A stretch of DNA of 64,000 nucleotides from assembly GCA_004352715.1 (NCBI GenBank), contig SCFE01000001.1:1385542-1449541 (forward strand), read 5' to 3'. The notes under the pieces are model-generated. The model saw nothing but the letters and a program-made list of their open reading frames with translations, made no database searches and had not been told where the DNA came from. This document shows, piece after piece, positions 1 through 12,164 of this stretch. The translations under genes were made by a program, and so were the position numbers. The stretch is from Hofstenia miamia. Its lineage: Eukaryota; Xenacoelomorpha; Acoela. How positions within the stretch are numbered: the first letter of the stretch is position 1; every line of letters starts with the position of its first letter.

Positions 1-26
1 TATATATATATATATATATATATATA
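1..26. repeat. (TA)n microsatellite at window edge
   Basis: Pure TA dinucleotide run that continues off the left edge of the window, so its true length is unknown. Confidence 0.95.
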
Positions 27-673
27 CACGATAAGAGTTTTTGAGTTAAAATTTTTGTGCATCCCCAAAGTCCCAGTTAACTAAATGTCAAATATGACTT
101 GACGTTAGATGACACATTTCAAGAATCCCAATAGCACTCCCTTTGTGGTAATGAAAATCGTCATTATAAATATTCCTCCACATCATTCTACGACCAGTTA
201 AATTTTGAAGAGTGCACTACAAAACGTTCTTAATGACTAGGAGGGTGTCCATTCACTGATGAATAGACATGATTGAGAGCTTTACTACCTTTGCTAACAT
301 TCGGAAAGGTTATTCAAATCATTAAAATTTGTCAAGAAAATTTTCTGTTTACGCAAATTTGCAAGCATGACTTGATGGCAAAATCGCTTCAATGTACAAT
401 GCACAACATTTTCAGTAGACGTTTCCTAATCACATCACTTAGCCACATCCAAAATCCACTATCCTTACCGATATCTCTCCTTCATTGTTTGTTATCATCA
501 TAAAATATTGCTTGAAATTAAACTTGCACCAGTTGGGGGTTCATTATTGAGCAGGGTACATCTAATTGCATTTCAGCCTTTCAATGTCACTATTGCTGTT
601 AACATAAAGATTGGGCTCTCCATAAATTAGTAAATTTACTCTTTATTGACAAGTCTACATTTAAGCAAAAAGA
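27..673. other. Unassigned AT-rich DNA
   Basis: No gene, RNA or element is recognised here. A 76-codon open frame at 273-503 has no familiar motif and looks like chance. The last ~130 bases may be the upstream, more decayed part of the Tc1-like relic that follows. Confidence 0.5.
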
Positions 674-1180
674 ATGTGTTCAGTTGTTCACCAACCTCCA
701 TATTCTATCCAGCCTGAACTACACAACAAATATAAGAATGTGCAACACACTCCAGAAGTTATACATTGGAGATGCTTCAGCTATCAAGTTTGGATCGCCC
801 TCGCCTTTCTCAAAATGAGAAGACAAATAAGAAGTGAAGCATATATTTCCATCATGGATGAGAAACTGTAGTATTTTATGCGGGCAATCTTTTCCAACAG
901 CATAAGGGACGATGCAATACTACAAACGTACCATTACTTGGATCAAAAACAAAGATAATTCCTTCATGATCAGTTAACAGTGCAGATTTGAACCAAATCG
1001 AATATTTGTGGATTTGTTGATGGCAAAAATCTACTGTTGCAAATGCTACTCCTTGCCAATTCTCAAACAAGGTTATCAGTGTGTGATGTATAAAAGCGCT
1101 CAGGAAAACTGCAAGACTGTCGGAGGGCATGCTCAAGAGTATTGAGATTGTTATTAAGTCACGTGGATATCCCACGAGTT
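674..1180 (+). pseudogene. Tc1-like transposase relic (C-terminal half)
   Basis: Plus-strand translation in more than one frame gives Tc1-type landmarks in the right order. Around 755-870 it reads VIHWRCFSYQ...LAFLK...AYISIMDEKL, resembling the family's V..WG.....G.G.L.F.....N...Y...L segment. Around 975-1005 it reads ADLNQIEYLW, the degenerate form of the family's PDLNPIE.LW box that carries the third catalytic acid. Frames shift between these blocks and stops interrupt them, so the gene is dead. The 99-codon open frame on the opposite strand (876-1175) is only the antisense of this relic. Terminal inverted repeats were not found. Family assignment is from motif memory. Confidence 0.65.
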
Positions 1181-1544
1181 TTTATTTTAAGGAAAATACT
1201 TTAAGCTGCTTTGAGACTACTTATACTATTTTTTTTCATGTGCATGTTGTTCACGATTCTATACCCAATGAATATTACTTCAATTTGTAATTGATATTAA
1301 ACGTGATTTGTATGGCCATTTAAACATATTTCATGAGAATAAATAGTTTTTGAAACTAACATTTAAAGCTCAACAGTGAAAAAGCAAAAAATACGCAAAT
1401 ATATGTCTTTTTGCGGTACCTGTAAATATGCAAAATCTCCTGTTAAATAGTCAATTTGGCTTTCGTAAAATTTCTCAACTACAGATGCCCAATTGCATAT
1501 GTGCTGCAGAAAAATGAAAATAATTACTAGATGCAAATACATTC

Positions 1545-1975
1545 GTAGCCATTCCCTGCTTAGATCCGTCTAAGGCTTTTGATTCTATCGATCACAGAAT
1601 GCTAATATAAAAAATTATCCCATATGGGATTTTCATACAATAGCAGAAATTTGATAAGTGGCTGCTATTTCTAAAAAATATTATTTATGTTTGATATCCT
1701 CTCTACATAAAATTAATATACAACGAAAGTGTTAGACACTTATTAAGGCGTTTTTATTTGAAACATAGATATCAAAGAGTCAAAGTAAACGATGTTTTTT
1801 CCGATTGGCTCACTTTTAATAATGGGTTTCCTCGAGAAAAAATTTTAGGTCCCATTATTTTCAACTTATATGTTAACGTTAACTATATGCATATAATAAC
1901 TATTGTAATTTAATTCAACATGCCGATGATACCATACAAGCATGTTCTCCAATATATTGATGAATTTAGCAATTG
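1545..1975 (+). pseudogene. Non-LTR retrotransposon reverse transcriptase relic
   Basis: Fragments of an RT palm domain in order, broken by stops and frame changes. LDPSKAFDSIDHRML near 1560-1605 is RT motif A (family form LDLSKAFDSIDH). FNNGFPREKILGPIIFNLYVN near 1818-1878 is motif B (family form NNGVPQGSILGPLLFNLYVND). HADDT near 1920-1935 is motif C, the YADDT catalytic box. Spacing fits a jockey/CR1/L2-type element. No intact frame longer than a few dozen codons remains. It lies ~370 bp downstream of the Tc1-like relic, with no visible connection to it. Confidence 0.7.
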
Positions 1976-2381
1976 AATTTGTAGCTCTAAATTGCAACAA
2001 ATTGTCAACGTATCCCAGCATGCAGGTACTCATAAATGAAGGTAAAACAGAGTCTTGTATTTTGCAGCTCTTTAAAAACTATTACGATGTTTCAGCATAA
2101 ACTGTTAATCTCAATAATGTTAAGGTTTATTACTGTTGAAAATTTCAAATATTTAGTAGTAATTTCATTCATTAACACTGCTATTTGAACTTGAAACTCA
2201 TTACCTAAAGAGATACTGAACATTGAAAAATTGCCAGCTTTTTAGAAGCAAATTAAATTTTTTTAAGCAAAAGTTTACCTCGGGTAAAGCATGGCTAGGA
2301 TACAAATTATACAATAATGATTGTAAAGAAGTTCGTTCTTGAAATCTCTTAGTAATTTATCCTAGTCTGGTAGATTTATTG

Positions 2382-2383
<2 letters not shown>

Positions 2384-2412
<29 letters not shown>
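2384..2412. repeat. (AT)n microsatellite
   Basis: Uninterrupted AT dinucleotides, followed by ATGCATGCATG. Confidence 0.95.
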
Positions 2413-2415
<3 letters not shown>

Positions 2416-4390
2416 TGCATGTATGTCCGCTTTAATTCCTGTACAAAACAACAAAGTTGTCTGTAAAAAGGAATTTGACAATTACTATAGGAACTGCGAG
2501 CAAGTTCCGTACAAGATATAAGTACATGCAGTATATATAAACGATTTCTTAAAGTGTACTGAGTGAACCTTTGGAAATGATATTTTGCATTTTGTTGTTG
2601 ATGTTGAAATATATACATTGGTATTTGTCAAAGAAAACCAAAAAAAACAAATTGAATTAAAAAAATTTAAATCCTCAACTTATTACAGATCTTGTTAAAA
2701 AGCATTGTTACATACAAAACTAGAACAAGTAGCAAATATTAATAGAAGTAAGACCAGACTAGTGTCCAACTTGGTTATTTACCAATTCATCTAAAATTTT
2801 GTTTTTGTAATACTAGTGACAAAATTTTCTTACAATGATTAATCTTAAAAAGCCAACACGTTTGATAACACGGCTGCAAGCTTATTTTGTTAATTCTTAC
2901 CTAGCCGAATTAGCACATTTGATCTCATTGCTGCAAACACTTGATTAATTAGTTACCCTTGATTAATTTGTTATTGCCTATTAACACGTTTTTTGATTTC
3001 ATGGCTGCAAAATTAATTAGTTAATTCTTACCTTTCCAAATATCGGATAGATGGATTGCGTACTTACTGGGGTATACTCTCTCGGGACCAAAAATGTGTG
3101 GAAAATTATTTAATTAGGAATGTATATCCTCTTGCTGCAACTGTTTATGTTTCATGGGGTTAGCTAATCATTAAGGATACTAAAAAAAATAATAAATAGG
3201 TTAGCCATGTTAAACTAAATTTGAAATACAGCAAGAAATTTTTGCCCGATTGAGCATTACATTAGCTCGCTCAGTAGCTAGAGCAGTTATTGCATGGACT
3301 CGCATTGAATATCAATATTGCTGTCAAGTCTTTAAATGTTTGTTTCTATTTTATGCCAATCCATTGCAATTGAACGCAAGGTATAATTTCCTTGTAGTTT
3401 TGAACGCAAATTAAACCAGCGTAATTATAGTGCCACACTAAGCTCACGTCTTAAACCTGAGCAAAAAGTTTATAAATTTATTTCAATGAATAACTATCTG
3501 AGATGGACGTTCTGTACTCGAGGTATAATGAAGTAATAAAAATTATAATAAAAATAATAATTTACGATATTCCCTGACATTGTCAAACTTGATAATTGCT
3601 TACAAAATGGTCACTAGAAATTTTTTCAGTTCGATTGATAACAAATGGGATTTTACTGTCAAGAATTTTCGGAAGTTTGCCAAAATATAAGTGGAATTAG
3701 GAAAGATGTTACAGATATTCGAAATGTACAACTGACTCAATTGCCACACACAGAGCAGTCGAAAGTTAGCCATCTTGATGTAATGTAATTGTAAACATGT
3801 AAATACCACGACAAATCATTAGTGATTGTAAGTCCCAAGATTTTTATGAACAATTTGATTTTGATCATGGAGTGGTAGATTTTCGGGTGCTTATAAATGA
3901 CCATTTGAGTGGCTTTAGGAAGTTTAGCATGATGTCCTCTGTGTTATTAAATTTGTAGTTAGAATTGATAGTTAGTGATTAATCATTTGAAAAATACAAG
4001 CAAATCAATTAAATTATTCATAATCAGGATAGGTCTTAACTACACAAATAATTAGGGCTTTGTGAATGGGGATATAAGGCCTATTAATATCATAAATTTA
4101 AAGTCACTATTAAATAACTGTTTTCCTATAATGAAAAAAGTAAGTTTAGCAGTTATGTTTGTAATTGGAAAAAAAATAGTAATTAATAACACGGTGTGAT
4201 ATAAAATTTAGTTGATTAGATTTTTTTAACTGATTTCAGTCAATTTTGGGACTCGAATTACGAATTTGAGTGTCATTTTACACGCAAAACCATACATTTT
4301 GAGTAATTTGTATTCTAAGTTTCAAAAAGCCTGCATATCGTGACTTTGTTCAGTTAATATCTAGGACTGTGTACTTATTGGACCATTGAA
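2413..4390. other. Unassigned AT-rich DNA
   Basis: No coding exon, RNA gene or element is recognised. Short open frames (for example 3600-3809 on the minus strand) show no domain or compositional sign of coding. The only structure I see is a degenerate tandem repeat near 2857-3035, listed separately. Confidence 0.5.
2857..3035. repeat. Degenerate ~60-bp tandem repeat, about three units
   Basis: The phrase CACGTTTGAT..CA..GCTGCAA followed by TTAATTAGTTAATTCTTACC recurs three times in diverged form: near 2857-2905, 2928-2965 and 2983-3035. The shared core is GGCTGCAA. Units differ by substitutions and short indels, so this is an old local duplication. No function is implied. Confidence 0.45.
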
Positions 4391-4391
4391 G

Positions 4392-4479
4392 TTATGTATT
4401 GATTTTGTTCTTTTTAAAAAACAATTTTAAATTTGATGATTCTTAAATATTCTTTTTTATAATGTTAATTTTGTAAAAT
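4392..4479 (+). repeat. Isolated copy of the non-LTR element 3' tail
   Basis: This stretch matches the 3' untranslated tail of retrotransposon copy B (20538-20628). Shared blocks include TATGTATTGATTTT, ACAATTTTA.ATTT and GATTCTTAAATATTC, and both copies end the shared block at TTAATTTTGTAAAAT, after which they diverge. Such a piece is what a severely 5'-truncated insertion would leave, and it marks the likely 3' terminus of the element. Confidence 0.6.
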
Positions 4480-5848
4480 ATCATAGAACGTCATATAATA
4501 AAAATCATTCTCTGCTATTTTTTTAAACAATAGTTCATTAAACTAAGTTTCACTGTCATGAGTCACATTTGGGTATCAAGATGGGAAACATTTTATTGAC
4601 ATATTTCATGCACAGGGTATATTACAAAACGACCATGCTCTGTACATATGACAGCTTTATTCATGTCTTCTCTGGAAGTAACAGCTGCTTATAAATGCAA
4701 GACTTGTGTGAATTCATTCTGTTACATTTGTTGATATTATATTCTGAAGCATTTTAAATGTTTTTGGGTAGTGAATCTTGACACCCAAGTAATATATTCC
4801 AATGCAATACTATGTTAGAGTACTGGCTAGTTGAAGATCATCAACCTTTGTCATTTTCTATTTTTCATGTTTAGCATGAATTGAGAAACACCAATAGCGA
4901 CTGTTATTTTTCGTATTTTGAAGAAGGGGTTTTCTCATATATCCTGCTATCAAATCTTATGAACCTGTACCATACAGCATTTAACTTCAATACTTAAATG
5001 TCCTGAAAAAAAAGTACGCATGTCTAACCTACAAAAAAATTTTCCGAAGCAAGTGAGCCAATCTGATAGTGGATTTTATAACACAAATTCTCAAGATTTT
5101 CATTATTCTTCTCAAAATGATTAGAAATCATTAGTTGCAAAGCTAAATCTTAGCATGACACAAACTGGAATTTTCTTCGCTAAATTGAGGAAAGGAGATA
5201 TTGTTAATGATAATGTCTACTAAACTTCATTTTCTGAAATGTCAATTGAATGTTGTTCTTGAAAATTTTGGATGTTTAGCGATAAAAAAAGGCAAAATTA
5301 CACCAACTACTTAAGAGACTCTTTGTATGAATTGTTTATCTAGGACATATTGAAATCTGCAGATTTGGAAGTATAATTTGGCCTCATATAGCTTTTAGAA
5401 TAGAATAGGATTTCTTACTAAGTGTAGTACATTGGCATAATTAAACACCTCAAGAAAAGCTTCTAATACTACACTTAATGCGTCAATAATAACACGAAAT
5501 ACAAAAACAGAACAACAAAAACATGGATGCAGAATTTACAGTTTACCCAGTTTATTGCTAATTATTTTAACTAACGATATTTTTTAAAAAATTGAAATAT
5601 ATAGATTAAGATAATGAAAGCAATCTATTTATTAGTTATTTGATCACTAAGGAAATGTTTGCTGAAAACTAAGTCTTGATAATATCTCAATTACGGCCAT
5701 TAGAAAATGATCCAATTTAGACTATATTTTGGCCTCATGGGCTTTGGATGAACAGAAAACATCTGCTGACATTAAAATCAAAATAATATTAGCTGTCTAT
5801 ATGCAATTATAAAATTCATTTGATGATTTTTGGAATCTCAATTATAAT
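4480..5848. other. Unassigned AT-rich DNA
   Basis: No gene or element is recognised between the isolated 3' tail and the 5' end of copy A of the non-LTR retrotransposon. Confidence 0.5.
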
Positions 5849-7464
5849 GGTTTGAAAATTATTTATAGCATAACATCAAGAGAACATATACAATCTAAAT
5901 ATCAATGAAACAAAGAAAACGCAATAAGAAAAAAGAATCATCTTTAAATGAAATTATAGGAATTGGATCTGATGGCGAATATTTTTCAATCAACAATTCA
6001 GAAGATGTTCAGCAATCCAATTCACACACAACTCTCACACAGCAGCTTTCATTGCTATCATTAAATACTAACATTTGTAGCATATGTCTGCATGCTTCTG
6101 ATTTGTGTAAACGTTCAGGACTTGTCAAACATCATATTGTCAATGGTTCCAGATGTGAAGGTTCAGGGCTACCACCTCGTTCACCTGGAATAACGCCTGT
6201 ATTTCCCTCACTTTCTGATATTGAAATGTTTTCGATTCCTACCAGGAAGATCGTTCCAATCAGCTGCTGTAATCTCTGGGCTAAAGCTGTGAATCACTCT
6301 TTTAGTAAGGTTAAGCGGGAACCAAGTTTCATTAATCATTGGGTGGAGATTTTTATTTTGCCTGCTTGTGTTCTCCGGTCTCCTCCTCGTGGGGGCTCCA
6401 AACACCTGAAATACGAAGAGTCAATTCTCAAGAGCCGCTTAGAGCGTTGGTTGAATGGTGATTATGCTCAACTTTGGTACGAAGCAACTGTAAGTTCTGG
6501 CAACATTAAAAATAAATCATCTTCTGTCAGTTCCAGCCAAAATCTTAAGAGAGCTAGACAGCTTGGTCACGAAGGCAGTTTTCGTAGAGCCATAGCAGCC
6601 CTAAGATCTGATGGTCTAAGCTTTGATGAGCAAACATTTCATGCACTAAAGGAGAAGCATCCCAACACTTCAAAAAATAAAATAGATTATAGTACCGAAG
6701 ACACAGAGCCATTTGTGATAAACAAAGACATTCTGATTAAATGTGTGAAAAGCTTTCCCAGGGATTCTGCTGCCGGTGTCTCTAAACTTTATGCTTCCCA
6801 TCTCATTAATGCATTCCAATGTCCAACTCCTGAATATGGGGACAAAGCAATTGCATCGGTTGTCGAAGTAATCAACTGTTTAATATCTGGTAATGCTCCT
6901 GATGAAATTGCACCATATCTTTGTGGAGCTAATCTTTTTGCATTGAAGAAAAAGAACGGTGGAATTCGCCCAATTGCTGTGGGAGAAGTTCTTCGAAGAT
7001 TGATTGCCAAATGCTTATGTCAATTGTCAAGGAATAAGGCAGCTGCTCTTTTTTCTCCACTTCAAGTTGGTGTAGGCATTAAGGGAGGTTGTGAAGCCGT
7101 CATCCATGCTTTGAATGGATTGGTGGAAGCTGTTGGATCGAAGACAAATTTAGCATTTCTCCAGGTAGACATCAAAAATGCATTTAACAGTCTTAATCGT
7201 TCAGCAATACTTTCTCAGGTTAAACTTCATTTTCCACAGCTATATCCTTGGGTTTATTTTTGCTACTCCCAGCCTTCTCGATTGAAATTTGGATCTGAAT
7301 CCTTGCTTTCAGCTTGCGGTGTTCAACAAGGTGATCCCTTGGCTCCCCTTTTGTTTGCTTTAGCTATTCACCCAATCGTATCTGCTATCAAAGATAAATT
7401 TCCTGAATTAACATGCAACGCATGGTATTTAGATGATGGTTGGGGACGTTCCATCTTTGTGTAA
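5849..7464 (+). mobile_element. Non-LTR retrotransposon copy A, 5' part, cut by assembly gap
   Basis: The 5' end is set by comparison with copy B. Sequence is near-identical from GGTTTGAAAATTATT onward in both (5849 and 18005), while flanks upstream are unrelated. The 56-nt leader and start codon are the same distance apart in both copies. The 3' part lies in the 1000-N gap. The unrelated flanks suggest the insertion site is not fixed, unlike R2 in rDNA. Confidence 0.85.
5905..7464 (+). CDS. Non-LTR retrotransposon polyprotein (zinc cluster + reverse transcriptase), partial
   Basis: The frame opens with ATG and runs 519 codons into the gap. A Cys/His cluster (C58, C61, C68, H76/H77, C84) forms a probable N-terminal zinc-binding domain. 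The RT follows: LKKKNGGIRPIAV near residue 350, motif A VDIKNAFNSL near 422, motif B GVQQGDPLAPLLF near 472, and motif C WYLDDG near 507-512 with the catalytic Asp pair. There is no N-terminal apurinic endonuclease domain. Copy B shows that the C-terminus carries a CCHC knuckle and a restriction-like endonuclease, the arrangement of the R2/NeSL/Utopia-type superclade; the exact clade is my inference. Just after motif C the frame reads through altered sequence to a TAA beside the gap, so a small frameshift or contig-end error is likely. Confidence 0.85.
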   Translation: MKQRKRNKKKESSLNEIIGIGSDGEYFSINNSEDVQQSNSHTTLTQQLSLLSLNTNICSICLHASDLCKRSGLVKHHIVNGSRCEGSGLPPRSPGITPVFPSLSDIEMFSIPTRKIVPISCCNLWAKAVNHSFSKVKREPSFINHWVEIFILPACVLRSPPRGGSKHLKYEESILKSRLERWLNGDYAQLWYEATVSSGNIKNKSSSVSSSQNLKRARQLGHEGSFRRAIAALRSDGLSFDEQTFHALKEKHPNTSKNKIDYSTEDTEPFVINKDILIKCVKSFPRDSAAGVSKLYASHLINAFQCPTPEYGDKAIASVVEVINCLISGNAPDEIAPYLCGANLFALKKKNGGIRPIAVGEVLRRLIAKCLCQLSRNKAAALFSPLQVGVGIKGGCEAVIHALNGLVEAVGSKTNLAFLQVDIKNAFNSLNRSAILSQVKLHFPQLYPWVYFCYSQPSRLKFGSESLLSACGVQQGDPLAPLLFALAIHPIVSAIKDKFPELTCNAWYLDDGWGRSIFV

Positions 7465-8464
7465 NNNNNNNNNNNNNNNNNNNNNNNNNNNNNNNNNNNN
7501 NNNNNNNNNNNNNNNNNNNNNNNNNNNNNNNNNNNNNNNNNNNNNNNNNNNNNNNNNNNNNNNNNNNNNNNNNNNNNNNNNNNNNNNNNNNNNNNNNNNN
7601 NNNNNNNNNNNNNNNNNNNNNNNNNNNNNNNNNNNNNNNNNNNNNNNNNNNNNNNNNNNNNNNNNNNNNNNNNNNNNNNNNNNNNNNNNNNNNNNNNNNN
7701 NNNNNNNNNNNNNNNNNNNNNNNNNNNNNNNNNNNNNNNNNNNNNNNNNNNNNNNNNNNNNNNNNNNNNNNNNNNNNNNNNNNNNNNNNNNNNNNNNNNN
7801 NNNNNNNNNNNNNNNNNNNNNNNNNNNNNNNNNNNNNNNNNNNNNNNNNNNNNNNNNNNNNNNNNNNNNNNNNNNNNNNNNNNNNNNNNNNNNNNNNNNN
7901 NNNNNNNNNNNNNNNNNNNNNNNNNNNNNNNNNNNNNNNNNNNNNNNNNNNNNNNNNNNNNNNNNNNNNNNNNNNNNNNNNNNNNNNNNNNNNNNNNNNN
8001 NNNNNNNNNNNNNNNNNNNNNNNNNNNNNNNNNNNNNNNNNNNNNNNNNNNNNNNNNNNNNNNNNNNNNNNNNNNNNNNNNNNNNNNNNNNNNNNNNNNN
8101 NNNNNNNNNNNNNNNNNNNNNNNNNNNNNNNNNNNNNNNNNNNNNNNNNNNNNNNNNNNNNNNNNNNNNNNNNNNNNNNNNNNNNNNNNNNNNNNNNNNN
8201 NNNNNNNNNNNNNNNNNNNNNNNNNNNNNNNNNNNNNNNNNNNNNNNNNNNNNNNNNNNNNNNNNNNNNNNNNNNNNNNNNNNNNNNNNNNNNNNNNNNN
8301 NNNNNNNNNNNNNNNNNNNNNNNNNNNNNNNNNNNNNNNNNNNNNNNNNNNNNNNNNNNNNNNNNNNNNNNNNNNNNNNNNNNNNNNNNNNNNNNNNNNN
8401 NNNNNNNNNNNNNNNNNNNNNNNNNNNNNNNNNNNNNNNNNNNNNNNNNNNNNNNNNNNNNNNN
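7465..8464. other. Assembly gap, exactly 1000 N
   Basis: Run of 1000 undetermined bases, a default scaffold gap size. It hides the 3' half of retrotransposon copy A and the left part of the Polinton. The open frames that span it are artefacts of reading N as sense. Confidence 1.
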
Positions 8465-8735
8465 GAATAAGCAAACTTAAAAGAAAAGTTTTTGATAAAG
8501 GTTATACACCACACTGGACTGAAGAAATATTTATTATTGATAAATTAAAATTAACAGACCCTATAACATACACATTGAAGGACTTTGCTGATGAAGAAAT
8601 AAAAGGATCATTTTATGAAGAAGAATTGCAAAAAACTGATCAAGATATATTTAGAATTGAAAAAGTGTTAAGAAAAAAGAGTGGAATGGCCTTTGTTAAG
8701 TGGTCAGGATATCCTGATAAATTTAATAGTTGAGT
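8465..8735 (+). pseudogene. Polinton integrase, C-terminal part with chromodomain
   Basis: The first ~50 residues (ISKLKRKVFDKGYTPHWTEE...) match the post-catalytic region of Polinton integrases, whose usual form is KG..P.W..EIF.I..V..T.P.TY.L.D. It continues through ..GSFYEEELQK to a chromodomain-like module, IFRIEKVLRKK...FVKWSGYPDKFNS, with the aromatic and W..Y pattern of that fold. The codon after KFNS is TGA where the family usually has Trp, so the frame ends there. The integrase catalytic core (DDE) and zinc finger would lie in the upstream gap. Family knowledge: the integrase performs cut-and-paste insertion, and chromodomains target chromatin. Confidence 0.8.
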
Positions 8736-8835
8736 AAAAATAAAAAATATATAGAAACATTATTTTCAAAAAAATTTTTCTAGAGAATATATATAGAGAG
8801 ATGGTAACAAGAAAAAATATTGTGAAACTTATAAT

Positions 8836-11800
8836 TTGACAATTGCTAAGAAAAATGATAATGCACATATTAAAACTAAGAAACATATAAAAAATGTAGA
8901 AAAGAATCATGATTTTACAATTAATGGATATATTCCAATGGTTAAAATAAATAAAAATTATGTTAATGCAACTGTTAATTTTAAGGGTACTAAAGTACCT
9001 GCAGGTGATGCAATTAAGCTTAAGGGTAAAAACACTTGAATTCCATTTGCAGATATTAATACATTGTTTACAGAAAAATTAATAAACTATTTTAATATAA
9101 TCAACCAACCATTAAAATATAATGTCTCATTTTATTTAAAATTTACAAAAGGTATTGAAGGTACACTTAAAGATGTAATAGTTCTTATCAATTTAAAATG
9201 AAAGAAATAAAAGCTAAGCATGAAGTAAATAATATTAATATTTCCACAAAATTAAAGGAAATTATTGATGATTTTAAAAACTAGAAGGATCAAACTGGGT
9301 ATTCATTGGAGTGCATAGTATAAATATTAAAATGTACAAAATTTCTTGGGGTGGAACATATGTTAAATTACCAATTAAATGTTCTTCAATTTTAAATATT
9401 ATTAATAATGGTGATAAGTGTTTTTTGTGGTTAATAATTGCAGTACAACATCCTAGTTCTAAGAATCAAAATAGAACATGTGTTTATGAAAATTATCTAG
9501 ATAAATACAATTTAAGGGGAATAACATTTCCAATAACAATGAATGAAATTGAAAAATTTATTAAACAAATTGGAATAAAATTTAATGTTTTTGAATTAAA
9601 AATTTGGGGGGGGGAAAGGGCAACTTCATATAATGTATTACCTATTTATTATTCTGATGAAAATGCAATTGATTTGGGGGTGTATGCTAATCACTATGTT
9701 CTAATAAAAAACTTGAAAAGTGTACTATACAAGGATTTAAGTAAAGATAAGCTATACTTTTGTAAAAAGTGTTTGTTAAAATGTAGAAAAAAGTCAACTT
9801 TTGAAAATAATAATAGATTATGTAAAAATGAAGACACAACACAATTATATTTTCCAAAAGAAGATCAAATTAAATTTAAAAATTATCATTATAAAATAAA
9901 TGTTCCCTTTAGAATTTATGTGGATTTAGAATGTTATAATGAAAAGGTCAAGAGCAAATATAATTTACCTGATGTTGATAAAACTACAATTTTATGTAGT
10001 CAATTACCTATTGCTTTTGGAATATACCTAAAATCAGATATACCTGAATTATGTAAGTCAAAATACATCTCTTATTTTAGAAAAGATTGTGTTGAAGTAT
10101 TTTTTCAAAAAATTAAAGAAATAGAAAACAAGTTTTTCTTTATTTTTCAACATGACATTTCAATGAAAATTACTAAAAAAAAATTAGGAATTTAAAAATT
10201 CAAAGGAATGTTATTTATGTGGATGCACAAAGGACTCTTTAGTAAGAGATCATTGTTATTTAACAGGTAAATACAGAGGTGCACCTTGTAATAATTGTAA
10301 TTTGATTGCTCAAAAACAATGAATGGTTTTTGTACCTTTGTACTTTCATAATTATTCATGATATGATTCACATTTATTTTTCAATGAATTATTTAAATGT
10401 AAAGACAAATTGGTTATAAAACCCTTATGTAAAACTGAAGAAGAATATTTTTCTGTGCAATATGGTTGCATAAGGTTTTTGAATCATTACAGATTTCTTG
10501 CATCATCATTAAATAATTTTGCAAATAATCTTGAGAAAAAGTCTATTCTAGAAAAATATTTAGGACAATGTGAACTTGTACAGTCAAAATTATTCTATCC
10601 ATGGGAATTTTTTGATACTCCTGAATCTTATGAAAAACTTCCAGATAAAAAATCAGACTACTTTTCAACTCTAACTCAAAAGGTTTCAAATGAAGATGAA
10701 ATAGAAAGAACTAATAAAGTAATTAAAAAGTATGACATTAAATCTGGAAAAGAATTGACAATGTTGTATTTAAATGTTGGATAGTTTATTGAGTGTGACT
10801 TATCATATCCAAATAAATTGAAAAATAAAATCAAAAAACTTTCCATTTTGTCCAGTTAAAAGAAAGGTAGACCCTTCTGAATATAGTTAATGTCAAAATC
10901 TAATTGCTCTTAAATGTTTTTGTCCTTCACCAAAGCTTATTTAAGATCAATATGATAAAACATTCTATTTTTGCCATTATAGTTAATTAAAAATTTATCT
11001 ACAAATGGGCATGGAAATGGGAAAAGTGCACAGAGTAATTTCATTTAAACAGAAAAAAGTTTTAGAAAAATACATTGACCACAACACTAACAGGCATTCA
11101 AAAGAAAAAAAAATAGTTTTGAAAAAGATTTTTATAAACTTTTAAATGATGCATTCTTTGGAAAAACATGTGAAAAGATCAGAGGATGGATTAATGTAAA
11201 AATGTTTAATAAAACTGAAACTACAGAAAAATTAATCAAGTAACAAAGGAAGCTAGAATTTAAAACACATTCTGATTTTGAAATTTTCTAGTATATCATT
11301 ACTGTCAAACTAGATTGAAGTTTGATAAACCAATATATTTTGGATTTACTGTTTTAGAACTTTCAAAATTGTTAATGTATGAAACTTATTATGATGTCTT
11401 ACAAACATTTTTGGTGAAAATAATATTACCTTGAACTATATGGATACAGACAGTTCCATTTTAAATATATAAACTAAAGATATAGTTAATGATTTGAAAA
11501 CACTTAATGTTGATTTTGAATTATTTGATTTTAGTAATTTTGATAAGAATCACAAATTATTCAATGAAAGATTTATAAAAATTCCTGGTTATTTTAAGAT
11601 AGAAACTCTTGAAAGTATTTATTTAGATGAGTTTGTTGTTTGAAGTGCAAAATGTATTCATATATAGTTAATAATGCAAGTAAAACACTTTGAAAGGAAT
11701 AACAACAGTTGAGAAAGAAATGTTAACTTTTAAAGATTATAAAAATTGTTTAAAAACAAATAAAATTGATGTTTCAAACAATTATTCATTGAGAAATAAA

Positions 11801-11908
11801 AAGCATAAAATTAGTTTAATCTCTACAGAGAAGAATTCTCTCTCACCATTTGATGATAAAAGGTATTACTTAAATACTATTGAGAGTTTTCCATATGGGT
11901 TTCTTTAA
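8836..11908 (+). pseudogene. polB: Polinton protein-primed DNA polymerase B, broken
   Basis: Successive blocks of the Polinton PolB are readable in shifting frames. N-terminal region 8836-9290. EGSNWVFIGV near 9283-9312 begins the conserved exonuclease lead-in. The longest intact stretch is 9311-10195, with KCFLWLI, the FCKKCLLKC cysteine pair, and YVDLEC near 9917-9935 as the ExoI D.E motif. Then C.LC...VRDHCYLTGKYRG near 10215-10275, FHNYS.YDSHLF (ExoII) near 10350-10383, and ERTNKVIKKYDI...LYLNV to ~10780. ECDLSYP follows at once, so the segment that should hold ExoIII and polymerase motif A has been deleted. After that come VKRKVDPSEYS near 10853, MGMEMGKVHRVISFKQKK near 11005-11060, the polymerase YMDTDS box near 11440-11460, and a C-terminal DDKRYYL...SFPYG near 11851-11904. 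Several frameshifts and stops also occur. It is non-functional. Confidence 0.85.
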
Positions 11909-12164
11909 ATATTAAGGATATGTATTTAATTAATCTTTTCCAGTTGAAATCCAAATTTATTATTTGATAAAATTTCGTCCTTAATAAACTTGTACATTTG
12001 TGCAGTTAGAAGTTTGTCAAATAATTTGAGAAAGGTTGTGTTCTGTTTAATATGAATAGATTATAAGATTAGTTTTAATCAATTTAAACATAATAAATAT
12101 AACCAAAACTAATAAATGGTACAATATTACCTGTGGAAAAATATATTTTCTTTTAAGGAGAACT

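Noticed and set aside
876-1175. A 99-codon minus-strand ORF as a gene
   Set aside because: It is the antisense of the Tc1-like transposase relic read on the plus strand (ADLNQIEYLW).
6208-7010. Minus-strand ORFs opposite the retrotransposon, repeated at 18337-19166
   Set aside because: They recur only because copies A and B are near-identical; the plus strand is the coding one.
7368-8514. Long open frames spanning 7.4-8.5 kb on both strands
   Set aside because: They consist almost entirely of undetermined bases in the 1000-N gap.
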